From contig OZ025248.1 of assembly GCA_964019135.1 (NCBI GenBank), forward strand, positions 43,269,670 to 43,333,669: 64,000 bases of DNA, written 5' to 3'. The stretch is from Arenicola marina. Taxonomy: Eukaryota; Annelida; Polychaeta; Arenicolidae. Numbering within the stretch: position 1 is the stretch's first letter; the number at the start of each line of letters is the position of its first letter. The notes under the pieces are model-generated. The model ran no database searches. It was not told where the DNA came from and saw nothing but the letters and a program-made list of their open reading frames with translations. Shown piece by piece: positions 46,003 to 56,279 of this stretch. Both the position numbers and the translations under genes were made by a program.

Positions 46003-46155
46003 TGTTGCAATACGCCACATTCGTACCTACGGTAGTTCGTCTTAATAAGTGAGCTCCGGATTAGTGACGGTCGAATAAAGATATACTGGTAGAAAACAAC
46101 ATGCCTGTCGCCTCGGTGAATCTGTGCGTCTACATTATAAAGCGATAACACAACA
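46003..46155 (+). repeat. 3' LTR
   Basis: Right-hand 153-bp LTR, directly after the purine tract and followed by the ACGGT target duplication and the resumed minisatellite. Confidence 0.95.
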
Positions 46156-46660
46156 ACGGTGACTACCATTGTGGTTCGGTGTACTTGGAGAACGTCTGAG
46201 TGACGGTGACTACCATTGTGGTTCGGTTAACTTGGAGAACGTCTGAGTGACGGTGACTACCATTGTGGTTCGGTTAACTTGGAGAACGCCCGAGTGACGG
46301 TGACTACCATTGTGGTTCTGTTTACTTGGAGAGCGCCTGAGTGATGGTGACTACCATTGTGGTTCGGTTTACTTGGATAGAGCCTGAGTGACGGTGACTA
46401 CCATTGTGGTTCGGTTTACTTGGAGAGCACCTGAGTGACGGTGACTACCATCGTGGTTCGGTTAACTTGGAGAACGCCCGAGTGACGGTGACTACCATTG
46501 TGGTTCTGTTTACTTGGAGAGGGCCTGAGTGACGGTGACTACCATTGTGGTTCGGTTTACTTGGATAGAGCGTGAGTGATGGTGACTACCATTGTGGTTC
46601 GGTTTACTTGGAGAGCACCTGAGTGACGGTGACTACCATTGTGGTTCGGTTTACTTGGCT
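46156..46660. repeat. 47-bp minisatellite, right part
   Basis: About eleven further units of the 47-bp repeat cut by the LTR element. Variant units (GGATAGAGCCTGAG, GGAGAGCACCTGAG) recur as a three-to-four-unit group. Confidence 0.9.
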
Positions 46661-46700
46661 CGTAGTATTTGTACGTCTATGAGTGTAGTATTTATTGCAG

Positions 46701-46890
46701 GTGACACTGCATCCCGGTGATGATGACTGTACAAACAGTAGTACGGTACATATCAACATCAGTCAGATTGAGATAGCATACCCCGTTCCTGGGCTGACAC
46801 CCTACACCAACTATACTGTTGAAGTTGTGGCCGTCAACCTGGCCAACAGCAGTGCGCCTGATACCTATGTGGTATTGACGGATGAAGACA
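46701..46890 (+). CDS. FN3 domain, second half exon
   Basis: 190 bp, phase 0 in and phase 1 out. Acceptor GTATTTATTGCAG, donor AAGACA|GTAAGC. It reads VTLHPGDDDCTNSST, then YPVPGLTPYTNYTVEVVAV and NLANSSAPDTYVVLTDED. The PGLTPYTNYTVEV phrase is the hallmark strand E-F region of FN3. It completes the domain begun at 40418. The pairing of a Cys here (DDC) with the Cys in the first half (SGC) echoes the cysteine pair of the 276-bp domains. Confidence 0.85.
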
Positions 46891-46989
46891 GTAAGCATGT
46901 GGTTCTTGTGATACCCTTCAGTGTTTCAAGAAATATGTACTTATCTACGAATGCGAGGGGTGTAAAACGTAGTCAGTTTTGACGTGAAT

Positions 46990-49900
46990 CAGGCATGATC
47001 TGGTAATGGGTGGTTATTGTCTAGATGTAATGTAGTCTGGGTGCGGCATGATGTGGTAATGGGTGGGTCAGTTATTGTCTAGATCTAATGTAGTCTGGGT
47101 GCTGCATGATGTGGTAATGGGTGGGTCAGTTATTGTCTAGATCTAATGTAGTCTGGGTGCTGCATGATGTGGTAATGGGTGGGTCAGTTATTGTCTAGAT
47201 CTAATGTAGTCTGGGTGCTGCATGATGTGGTAATGGGTGGGTCAGTTATTGTCTAGATCTAATGTAGTCTGGGTGCTGCATGATGTGGTAATGGGTGGGT
47301 CAGTTATTGTCTAGATCTAGTGTAGTCCGGGTGCTGCATGATGTGGTAATGGGTTGGTCAGTTATTGTCTAGATCTAATGTAGTCTGGGTGCTGCATGAT
47401 GTGGTAATGGGTGGGTCAGTTATTGTCTAGATCTAATGTAGTCTGGGTGCTGCATGATGTGGTAATGGGTGGGTCAGTTATTGTCTAGACCTAGTGTAGT
47501 CTGGGTGCTGCATGATGTGGTAATGGGTTGGTCAGTTATTGTCTAGATCTATTGTAGTCTGGGTGCTGCATGATGTGGTAATGGGTGGGTCAGTTATTGT
47601 CTAGATCTAATGTAGTCTGGGTGCTGCATGATGTGGTAATGGGTGGGTCAGTTATTGTCTAGATCTAGTGTAGTCTGGGTGCTGCATGATGTGGTAATGG
47701 GTGGGTCAGTTATTGTCTAGATCTAGTGTAGTCTGGGTGCGGCATGATGTGGTAATGGGTGGGTTAGTTAATGTCTAGATCTTGTGTAATCTGGGTGCGG
47801 CATGATGTGGTAATGGGTGGGTCAGGTAATGTCTGGATCTAGTGTAGTCTGGGTGCGGCATGATGTGGTAATTGATGGGTTAGTTATTGTCTAGATCTAA
47901 TGTAGCCTGGGTGCGGTATGATGTGGTAATGGGTGGTTCAGTTATTGTCTAGATCTAGTGTAGTCTGGGTGCGACCGGATGAGGTAATGGGTGGGTCAGT
48001 TATTGTCTAGGTCGAGTGTTGTCTGGGTGCGGCATGATGTGGTAATGGGTGGGTCAGTTATTGTCTAGATCTAGTGTAGTCTGGGTGCTGCATGATGTGG
48101 TAATGGTTGGGTCAGTTATTGTTTAGATCTAGTGTAGTCTGGGTGCTGCATGATGTGGTAATGGGTGGGTCAGTTATTGTCTAGATCTAGTGTAGTCTGG
48201 GTGCAACATGATGTGGTAATGGGTGGGTCAGTTATTGTCTAGATCTAGTGTAGTCTGGCTGCGGCATGATGTGGTAATGTGTGGGTCAGTTATTTTCTAG
48301 ATCTAGTGTAGTCTGCGTGCGGCATGATGTGGTAATGGGTGGGTCAGTTATTGTCTAGATCTAGTGTAGTCTGGGTGGGGCATGATGTGGTAATGGTTGG
48401 GTCAGTTATTTTCTAAGTCTAGTGTAGTCTGGGTGCTGCATGATGTGGTAATGGTTGGGTCAGTTATTGTCTAGATCTAGTGTAGTCTGGGTGTGTCATG
48501 ATGTGGCAATGGGTGAGTCAGTTATTGTCTAGATCTAGTGTAGTCTGTGTTCTGCATGATGTGGTAATGGTTGCGTCAGTTATGGTCTAGATCTTGTGAA
48601 GTCTGGGTGCTGTATGGTGTGGTAATGGTTGGGTCATTTATTGTCTAGATCTAGTGTAGTCTGGGTGCGGCATGATGTGGTAATGGGTGGCTCATTTAAT
48701 GTCTGGATCTAGTGTAGTCTGGGTGCGGCATGATGTGGTAATTGATGGGTCATTTATTGTCTAGATCTAATGTAGTCTGGGTGCTGCATGATGTGGTAAT
48801 GGGTGGGTCAGTTATTGTCTAGATCTAGTGTAGTCTGGGTGCTGTATGGTGTGGTAATGGTTGGGTCATTTATTGTCTAGATCTAGTGTAGTCTGGGTGC
48901 GGCATGATGTGGTAATGGGTGGCTCATTTAATGTCTGGATCTAGTGTAGTCTGGGTGCGGCAGGATGTCGTAATTGATGGGTCAGTTATTGTCTAGATCT
49001 AATGTACTCTGGGTGCTGCATGATGTGGTAATGGGTGGGTCAGTTATTGTCTAGATCTAGTGTAGTCTGGGTGCTGTATGATGTGGTAATGGGTGGGTCA
49101 GTTATTGTCTAGATCTAGTGTAGTCTGGGTGCTGTATGATGTGGTAATGGTTGGGTCATTTATTGTCTAGATCATTGTAGTCTGGGTGCGGCATGATGTG
49201 GTAATGGTTGGATCAGTTATTGTCTAGATCTAGTGTAGTCTGGGTGCGGCATGATGTGGTAATGGTTGGATCAGTTATTGTCTAGATCTAGTGTAGTCAG
49301 GGTGCGGCATGATGTGGTAATGTGTGGGTCAGTTATTGTCTAGATCTAGTGTAGTCTGGGTGCGGCATGATGTGGTAATGGATGGGTCAGTTATTGTCTA
49401 GATCTAATGTAGTCTGGGTGCTGCATGATGTGGTAATGGGTGGGTCAGTTATTGTCTAGATCTAGTGTAGTTTGGGTGCTGCATGATGTGGTAATGGGTT
49501 GGTCAGTTATTGTCTAGATCTAATGTAGTCTGGGAGCTGCATGATGTGGTAATGGGTGGGTCAGTTATTGACTAGATGTAGTGTAGTCTGGGTGCTGTAT
49601 GATGTGGTAATGGGTGGGTCAGTTATTGTCTAGATCTAGTGTAGTCTGGGTGCTGTATGATGTGGTAATGGTTGGGTCATTTATTGTCTAGATCTAGTGT
49701 AGTCTGGGTGCGGCATGATGTGGTAATGGTTGGATCAGTTATTGTCTAGATCTAGTGTAGTCTGGGTGCGGCATGATGTGGTAATGTGTGGGTCAGTTAT
49801 TGTCTAGATCTAGTGTAGTCTGGGTGCGGCATGATGTGGTAATGTGTGGGTCAGTTATTGTATAGATCTAGTGTAGTCTGGGTGCGGCATGATGTGGTAA

Positions 49901-50500
49901 TGTGTGGGTCAGTTATTGTATAAATCTAGTGTAGTCTGAGTGCGGCATGATGTGGTAATGGGTGGGTCAGTTATTGTCTAGATCTAGTGTGGTCTGGGTG
50001 CGGCATGATGTGGTAATGGTTGGGTCAGTTATTGTCTAGATCTAGTGTAGTCTGGGTGCGGCATGATGTGGTAATGGTTGGATCAGTTATTGTCTAGATC
50101 TAGTGTAGTCTGGGTGCGGCATGATGTGGTAATGTGTGGGTCAGTTATTATCTAGATCTAGTGTAGTCTGGGTGCGGCATGATGTGGTAATGGATGGGTC
50201 AGTTATTGTCTAGATCTAGTGTAGTCTGGGTGCGGCATGATGTGGTAATGTGTGGGTCAGTTATTGTCTAGATCTAGTGTAGTCTGGGTGCGGCATGATG
50301 TGGTAATGTGTGGGTCAGTTATTGTATAGATCTAGTGTAGTCTGGGTGCGGCATGATGTGGTAATGGATGGGTCAGTTATTGTCTAGATCTAGTGTAGTC
50401 TTGGTGCGCCATGATCTGGCAATGGTTGGGTCAGTTATTGTCTAGATCTAGTGTAGTCTTGGTGGGGCATGATGTGGTAATGGGTGGGTCAGTTATTGTC
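46990..50500. repeat. 58-bp minisatellite
   Basis: About 60 units of TCTAGATCTAGTGTAGTCTG then GGTGCGGCATGATGTGGTAA and TGGGTGGGTCAGTTATTG, 58 bp. It contains the palindrome CTAGATCTAG. Early units read GGTGCTGCATG, later ones GGTGCGGCATG, with several higher-order groups. It fills almost the whole intron. Confidence 0.95.
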
Positions 50501-50551
50501 TAGTTCTTTGCCATTCTTGATTTTCATGTTTTCATTACTTTTCTTCTACAG

Positions 50552-50851
50552 TTCCTGGCGTCGTAAATGCAAGCAGCATTAAGGTCAATTCGGCGTTTGA
50601 TTCCGTAAATCTGACATGGGATTCACCCGTGCCAGAAAATGGTGTTATAACCGAATACTGGATTATCACCTGCGAAGTGAGTGAGAACGGCGAGGAGACG
50701 TGGAAAAATAACGACACCGCTTATCCAAACCGCACTGCCATTGTTGATGGCTTGGAGGCGGTCAGTTACTACAGCTTCCGGATTGCCGCCAGGACCATAG
50801 TTGGATGGGGGGAGTTCTCTGACCCGGTGTACAGCGAGACGAGGACAGGAG
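50552..50851 (+). CDS. FN3 exon, single-exon domain, 300 bp
   Basis: Phase 1-1, acceptor ACTTTTCTTCTACAG, donor GGAG|GTGAGT. It reads PGVVNASSIKVNSAF, VNLTWDSPVPENGVITEYW, ITCEVSENGEETW, then VDGLEAVSYYSFRIAART and VGWGEFSDPVYSETRTG. This is a textbook FN3, closest to the general consensus in the window (LTW, YYSFRIAA, GWGEFS). The LINE lies in the intron behind it. Some in-frame readthrough past the donor is open but ends within about 40 codons. Confidence 0.92.
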
Positions 50852-51117
50852 GTGAGTGCGTTCGGTCGCCGTTATATCGCTCGCTACCACGGGGCTTGCG
50901 TCCACTTTCACCGGCCAACCCTCCGTCCATTTCATCTACAACCCAAGGCCTATCGAAGGGTTGTTTATCCCCATTACTTTAGATGCATAGCAGACGTATG
51001 ACTGGTATCGCTGTGTCAAGATATCAGTCACATGTTGCATGTATATATATATATTATGTTATTTATAGCCCCCTCCCCCCCCCCGCGGCACGCCATTGCA
51101 GGCAATCAGCCTATCTT

Positions 51118-54100
51118 GGTAAAAGGTCAAGTGAAGAAGATGAATATTTAGAACTAAACTTTATACAGCATTCGCCATATTTCGATGTTGACTCTGTAAA
51201 TGCTGTTTTAAATACTGAGGATAAGTTTAACATACTAAGCCTAAACGTTTGTTCGTTGTCTGCTAAATTGGACGAATTAAGGATTTTTTTAGCAGAATTA
51301 AGGGATCGTAGTATCACATTTCAAGCTATATGTATACAAGAAAGCTGGCTGGATGACAATGCGGATCCTTCCAGCTTTGATATTGAAGGGTTTCATTTTA
51401 TATCTCAAGGGAAAATATGTAGTGCTCATGGAGGTTTGGTTATTTACTTAAGTGATCAGTTTCATTATGAAGAACTCTCCATTCCCGGTGTAAGAACCGG
51501 ATGGGAAGCTCAGTTCATTGAAGTTAGAAATGACTTAAGAAAGAAAGATATGATTATTGGTAATGTTTATAGGCCTCCCCAAGATTTAGTGGCGAGTTAT
51601 GCAAGTTTTACGATTGAACTGTCAGACACGTTCTCGACATTAAATTTAACAAGTAAAATTGTCATTGTTGCTGGGGATTATAACATAGATCTTTTAAGAG
51701 TTCACGAAAAGTCATCTGTGGCTGAATATTTTGACGCTATAACTTCTTCGGGTTTTTTCCCCAGAATTACCCTGCCTACAAGGTTGTGCAAATGTAGAGC
51801 CACCATAATTGATAATTTTTACTGCAACATGTGCAGTGAACTCACTGAATCCAAAGCAGGTATATTTGTCAAATCTTTGTCTGATCACCTGCCCTACTTT
51901 CTGAGCGTCCATTATATTGATCCTCGCCTCAAACGTAAGAAAATGGTTAAAGTTAGTCCACGTGACCCAGACTCGATGCTTCGTTTTCTACATGAACCTA
52001 TGGCTGATCCAAATGAAAATTACGATATATTTGAAAATGCTCTTCTTGATGCGAAAGCAAAGCACCTGCCCACAAAGTGGATAAAATTTCGCAAAACGAA
52101 ACATAAATCCAACCCTTGGATAACACAGGGTATCATTAAATCTATTAGATTTCGGGATAAAATGTATAAGAATCTTAAGATGACTGACCCAGCTTTACCT
52201 ATATTTGAGACGATAAAAACTAACCTAAAAACTTACAACAGGATCCTTAAGAGAAATATTTACCTTGCTAAACGACAATATTTCCATGGACGATTCGTAA
52301 ATTGTAAGAATGACTTAAAACAAACCTGGGGTGCCCTAAAAGAAATTTTAAACGTTTCCAAAAATAAAAAAATGCTTCCTAAATATATCCGTATCGGTAA
52401 TAAGGATAACTCGGATAGCTTGGTCATCTGTGAAAAATTTAACTCGTTCTTTTCACAAGCTGGTCCAAATCTTGTTAAAAACTTAAACTCACCCAAGAAG
52501 TTTTATGACTATATGAAATCCAAAACAAATGCGGAGTTTAACTTGTCTCTTGTGTCTGAGAGGACCGTTACGGAAGTTATTGATAACCTGAAGCCCAAAA
52601 ATAGTTGTGGCGTCGATTTAATCTCTGTTAACCTCCTTAAGAAAATTAAAACTGAGATAGCGGAATCCCTCACATTTTTGATTAACCAAACATTGTCCAC
52701 GGGTATTTTTCCTAATAAATTAAAGGTTGCGAAGGTGGTGCCAGTCTATAAAAAGGGCGACATAAATGATCTCAATAACTACAGTCCTATATCTGTCCTA
52801 CCATCAATATCTAAGGTCTTTGAAAAGATCGTTGCCACTCAATTGTATAATTATTTTGAAGAGAATAAACTATGTACAGCTAGTCAGTACGGCTTTCGCA
52901 CAAAGCACTCAACTGAACTCGCTATTCTTGAAGTGGTAGACAGGACAATAATGTCCATGGACAGGAATGAATCCCCTGTAAACATTTACTTGGACCTCTC
53001 AAAAGCGTTCGATACCATAGACCATCGTATTCTCATAAATAAGCTATGTTATTATGGAGTAAATGATGTTGCACTCAACCTATTCAAGAACTACCTTTCT
53101 GAACGAAAACAGTTTGTCAGTCTTGATGATATAGCATCCAATCCATGTGATATCACAACTGGCGTCCCACAGGGATCTATCCTCGGGCCACTGCTCTTTA
53201 TTATTTATATTAACGACATAGAATGTGCCAGTGATTTTTTTCAATTTATAATATATGCGGACGATACCACCCTTTTTTTCTCCTTATGTTCTGCAACAAG
53301 CGGCTCAACGTCCTCTGTTGTTATTAATGCTGAATTGGATAAAATATATGACTGGCTGACTGCTAATAGGCTTGTATTAAACGTGCAAAAGTCTAAATTT
53401 ATTATTTCCCATACTGCACAGCGACAGATTGTACTTCCTACGCTTAAAATTAATAATGTGATACTTGAATGTGTGGATGATTTTAATTTTCTTGGCATTA
53501 CCATCCATAAACATGTGAAATGGCACGGTCATGTAGATAAAATTTCAAAGAAGATCTCAAAGGCCATTGGCATTATGTCAAGACTAAAACAAATAGTCCC
53601 GCAAGACGTATTGCAGATTCTGTATGATTCGCTTATCTTACCTCAATTAACATATGGGATTCTCGTCTGCTGCTATGAAGATCAAAGACTGTTTCTCTTG
53701 CAAAAAAAAGCACTCCGCATAATAACATTAAGTAAATATAACGCACATACTGAACCACTATTTAAAGAACGTCGTTGTTTAAAGTTGAGTGATATCCATA
53801 GGATTCAGATTTTAAAATTTTATTATAAGCTAAAGAAGGGCATTCTGCCTAACTATTTTTCTGACTTACCGCTTTATCAACATAGTCAAGTACATGGCCA
53901 TGACACTAGACATAAATCCTTTGTTTACACCACGCGAATCAGCCATATCTTTGCACAAAAATGTATTCGACACAGTCTTGTTTATGCAATAAACAATGAA
54001 CCTGCCTGCATCCTTTCCAAACTAGACAGTCATAGCCTCGAAGGATTTTCGAAATATGTTAAAGTTGTTACCCTCGACAAATACAATTATACGTGCTCCA

Positions 54101-54129
54101 TCGAAGATTGTTATATTTGTCTCAATTAA
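51118..54129 (+). CDS. LINE ORF2: endonuclease and reverse transcriptase
   Basis: Open frame of about 1,000 residues to the stop at 54127 (it is open leftwards to 50983 only through host sequence). The APE-type endonuclease starts at NILSLNVCS (51229), with the catalytic-type phrases IQESW, GNVYRPP, AGDYNIDLL and SDHLPY. Reverse transcriptase blocks follow: PVYKKGDIND, ISVLPSISKVFEK, QYGFRTKHST, DLSKAFDTIDH, GVPQGSILGPLLF and YADDTTLFF (53254). One oddity is NYSPIS where most relatives have NYRPIS, a change at a usually conserved Arg that may have cost activity. The catalytic Asp residues are present. The group is inferred from motif style. Confidence 0.88.
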   Translation, partial: GKRSSEEDEYLELNFIQHSPYFDVDSVNAVLNTEDKFNILSLNVCSLSAKLDELRIFLAELRDRSITFQAICIQESWLDDNADPSSFDIEGFHFISQGKICSAHGGLVIYLSDQFHYEELSIPGVRTGWEAQFIEVRNDLRKKDMIIGNVYRPPQDLVASYASFTIELSDTFSTLNLTSKIVIVAGDYNIDLLRVHEKSSVAEYFDAITSSGFFPRITLPTRLCKCRATIIDNFYCNMCSELTESKAGIFVKSLSDHLPYFLSVHYIDPRLKRKKMVKVSPRDPDSMLRFLHEPMADPNENYDIFENALLDAKAKHLPTKWIKFRKTKHKSNPWITQGIIKSIRFRDKMYKNLKMTDPALPIFETIKTNLKTYNRILKRNIYLAKRQYFHGRFVNCKNDLKQTWGALKEILNVSKNKKMLPKYIRIGNKDNSDSLVICEKFNSFFSQAGPNLVKNLNSPKKFYDYMKSKTNAEFNLSLVSERTVTEVIDNLKPKNSCGVDLISVNLLKKIKTEIAESLTFLINQTLSTGIFPNKLKVAKVVPVYKKGDINDLNNYSPISVLPSISKVFEKIVATQLYNYFEENKLCTASQYGFRTKHSTELAILEVVDRTIMSMDRNESPVNIYLDLSKAFDTIDHRILINKLCYYGVNDVALNLFKNYLSERKQFVSLDDIASNPCDITTGVPQGSILGPLLFIIYINDIECASDFFQFIIYADDTTLFFSLCSATSGSTSSVVINAELDKIYDWLTANRLVLNVQKSKFIISHTAQRQIVLPTLKINNVILECVDDFNFLGITIHKHVKWHGHVDKISKKISKAIGIMSRLKQIVPQDVLQILYDSLILPQLTYGILVCCYEDQRLFLLQKKALRIITLSKYNAHTEPLFKERRCLKLSDIHRIQILKFYYKLKKGILPNYFSDLPLYQHSQVHGHDTRHKSFVYTTRISHIFAQKCIRHSLVYAINNEPACILSKLDSHSLEGFSKYVKVVTLDKYNYTCSIEDCYICLN

Positions 54130-54487
54130 CTGTCTGTACAAGCGTTTATCGGTATCTTTTTATGTGTATGTATGTGTGCCTGCGCCTCCAACTGCTGCTT
54201 GTGTATACTGCAAGGGAGGGGGGTGGGAGTTGTAGTTGTGTGTTGTATTGAAGAGTAGTAATTTTGTAAAGCTGTATCACTCTAAATTCGGATCATCATA
54301 TTGTTTCTTATCTGACGCAAACACGTTTTTGTCTTAAGTATTTTAGAGTTTTATGGGTGGCCCAGGCGGCAGCGACAACATGTCTTAGCCTGGGTCTCCT
54401 AACCGATAAGCTGTACCAACGTATGATCGCATTATTATTGTTTTTCTTTTTGGTTGAATAAACGTCACTGAATCTGAATCTGAATCT
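54130..54487 (+). other. LINE 3' untranslated region and tail
   Basis: About 360 bp after the ORF2 stop, ending with AATAAA and the short CTGAAT tail. It is followed by ordinary intron sequence and the acceptor of the next exon. Confidence 0.7.
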
Positions 54488-54553
54488 ATCTATCGCTAGG
54501 GATTTTTTTACTGCAATTTGAAGTCATTGTATTATTTTATTTCTCTGTTTTAG

Positions 54554-54721
54554 TACCGTTTGCCCCCATCGATGTTCAGGCCGAAGCTGAGGGTCCCGAA
54601 GCCCTCCGGGTGACGTGGGACCTGCCGCCAGGAGCACGAGCCACGGGGGAAACCGTTTACTACGACGTGTTGGCAATGGACTCCGAGAATAACTCCGACA
54701 TCCGTAACGTCAATGTAACTG
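54554..54721 (+). CDS. FN3 domain, first half exon
   Basis: 168 bp, phase 1-1. Acceptor ATTTCTCTGTTTTAG, donor TAACTG|GTGAGT. It reads PFAPIDVQAEAEGPEALRV in parts, then VTWDLPPGARATGETVYY and DVLAMDSENNSDI. This gives strands A to C' of an FN3 with its Trp. It is completed by the exon at 55272 (together 315 bp). The donor region is repeated downstream with 52-bp spacing. Confidence 0.87.
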
Positions 54722-54890
54722 GTGAGTAAAGCTTTTGTCTCAGACCCCGTCATCGGTGACGTCACGGTAACTGGTGAGTATGGCTCTTGTCTCAGACCCC
54801 GTCATCGGTGACATCACAGTAACTGGTGAGTATGGCTCTTGTCTCAGACTCCGTCATCCGTGCCATGACAGTAATTGGTAAGTATGGCGA
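54712..54890 (+). repeat. 52-bp splice-junction tandem repeat (four donors)
   Basis: The exon end GTAACTG|GTGAGT is repeated downstream at 54774, 54826 and 54878 (GT positions), exactly 52 bp apart, the first true junction being at 54722. The unit carries GCTCTTGTCTCAGACCCCGT between donors. The last copy reads GTAATTG|GTAAGT. The sequence is unrelated to the 35-bp repeat but has the same architecture. Confidence 0.93.
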
Positions 54891-55271
54891 GCATAGTCAC
54901 TTGTCGGTTAGACAGTCATTGTTATACCTATAACTATCCCTATTCTTGTAACGTTCTAGTTTTATTACGTGATGTTTTTGGTTATATGTGTTTTCTTTGG
55001 GTGGTTACTTAGCTAGCGGCAGTCCCCAGAGCGAGAATCTTTAAGTCAGCTTAGTCTTCGGTTCTTGCTCCAAAAAGATGCCGAATCATATTTGCGTCTA
55101 TGAGCAAATAGATCAGTGTATTCTTGGTCATTTCGAGTGGTTCCGTCAGTTTGACTGATAATCCAAGGTGCAGCTATAACGTCAAATGATTTGTTATCTT
55201 AGTATACGCGATTTGATTTGTACGACACTGGTTTGAGCTTGTGATATATTGATGGCCCCGCTGCTGTGTAG
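54891..55271. other. Unique intron sequence
   Basis: Nothing recognised. It ends with the acceptor GCTGCTGTGTAG. Confidence 0.5.
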
Positions 55272-55418
55272 GTTTCGACGTGAGAACTGCGACGATTGAC
55301 GGTCTCCATCCCTACTGGGTCTACAACATCAGCGTGACGGCGCGGACAGAGGATGTGGGTCTCAACATGACATACACGGCCCCTGGCCCAGCAAGTCAAG
55401 GCAGAACGGGAGAGACCA
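55272..55418 (+). CDS. FN3 domain, second half exon
   Basis: 147 bp, phase 1-1. Acceptor CCGCTGCTGTGTAG, donor GACCA|GTGAGT. It reads FDVRTATIDGLHPYWVYNI, then SVTARTEDVGLNMTY and TAPGPASQGRTGET. The IDGLHPYWVYNISVTA phrase is the strand E-F region of FN3. The pyrimidine tract is weak, but phase and domain continuity with 54554 support the exon. Confidence 0.83.
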
Positions 55419-55462
55419 GTGAGTAACAAGCTGTACATCTTGATACCCGTTTAAACTAGGGG

Positions 55463-55765
55463 GGCCTCCCTGGTGTAGTGGTTAGCGCACTATACCTAGC
55501 ACAGGTCAATAAGTGATGGGTTCGAATCCGGGCCTGGGCACCTAATCGTCGCTGGAGGATCCTTGGCCCAGTTTGGCCTTCATGTGTACAATAGAGGCAT
55601 AAGACCAACGTATCATTTTGACTTACGTTACTCATTGAATGATTTGTGTGTGTTGGTTTACTGTCTGGTGGTGAGCGTGGTATCGCCTCCAAAGTGGTTT
55701 TTAAATAGAAGCGAGAACAATCTTTTAAATTGTGCAATCGGGACGATTCGAGACCAGTTTGTGTA
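55463..55765 (+). mobile_element. tRNA-derived SINE
   Basis: The head (55463-55545) has an A box (TGGTGTAGTGGTTAGCGCA) and a perfect B box (GGTTCGAATCC), the RNA polymerase III signals of a tRNA. The ends do not pair as an acceptor stem, so it is a SINE head and not a working tRNA gene. The body probably runs to about 55765; its right edge is uncertain. Confidence 0.75.
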
Positions 55766-56105
55766 TCGATGTAGGAGGGCTGACCCTGAATAATAATTGA
55801 TCCCTGTCCTAGATCCGGATTGTGTGTCGTTGTGAAATGGGTGACCCTGCATAATAATTGATCTCTGTCCTAGATCTGGATTGTGTGTCGTTGTAGAATG
55901 GGTGACCCTGCATAATAATTGATCTCTGTCCTAGATCTGGATTGTGTGTCGTTGTAGAATGGGTGACCCTGTATAATAATTGATCGCTGTACTAGATCTG
56001 GAGGATTGTGTGTCGTGGTGGGAGGGCTGACCCTGAATAATAATTGATCCCTTGTGCTGGATCTGGATTGTGTGTTGTTGTGGAATGGCTGACCCTATAT
56101 GTCCA
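55766..56105. repeat. Minisatellite, about 61-bp unit
   Basis: About five units of GATTGTGTGTCGTTGTAGAA then TGGGTGACCCTGCATAATAA and TTGATCTCTGTCCTAGATCTG. It ends just before the pyrimidine tract and acceptor of the next exon. Confidence 0.88.
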
Positions 56106-56122
56106 CTCAATGCCCTCCCCAG

Positions 56123-56271
56123 CCCCCGGTCCCGTGGTCTCATTCACCGTCAAGAACCAGCAGCCTGACAACGTGTGCAACCAGCTCACAGTCCAGTGGG
56201 CGCCGCCAACAGCTTGGGACAGTCATGGCGAGATCCTATCATACACCGTCACTGTCACCTCCGTCGACCAG
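56123..56271 (+). CDS. FN3 domain, first of three exons
   Basis: 149 bp, phase 1 in and phase 0 out. Acceptor AATGCCCTCCCCAG, donor GACCAG|GTAGGT. It reads PGPVVSFTVKNQQPDNVC, QLTVQWAPPTAWDSHGEI and LSYTVTVTSVDQ, which are strands A to C' of an FN3 with the Trp (VQW) and the typical GEILSYTV turn. The next two exons finish the domain. Confidence 0.87.
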
Positions 56272-56279
56272 GTAGGTTT

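Larger units (their letters stand above)
41338..46155 (+). mobile_element. Ty3/gypsy LTR retrotransposon, looks whole, young
   Basis: Complete-looking LTR element of 4,818 bp. The LTRs are 153 bp each (41338-41490 and 46003-46155), start TGTTGC, end ACAACA, and differ at two positions, which points to a recent insertion. The target duplication ACGGT flanks both ends. A primer-binding-like TGGTGGCAGCGG follows the left LTR directly and a purine tract (AAGAAGGGGGA, 45992-46002) precedes the right LTR. One gag-pol frame fills the middle. It lies in an intron of the receptor gene, in sense orientation, inside a minisatellite unit. Confidence 0.95.
51080..54487 (+). mobile_element. Non-LTR retrotransposon (LINE), Jockey/CR1 group, 5'-truncated
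   Basis: LINE inserted in sense orientation in the receptor intron. The right end carries AATAAACGTCACTGAATC with three CTGAAT repeats as tail (54464-54487). The left end is not sharp; it is placed after a C-rich run near 51080. No ORF1 is seen, and the endonuclease-RT frame has no ATG of its own between the host sequence and the endonuclease domain, so the 5' end looks truncated at insertion, as is common for LINEs. Confidence 0.85.

Noticed and set aside
47000-50500. CRISPR-like array
   Set aside because: Units are contiguous without distinct spacers, and the context is an animal gene intron.
55463-55545. tRNA gene
   Set aside because: A and B boxes are good but the acceptor stem does not pair and the head continues into a SINE body.
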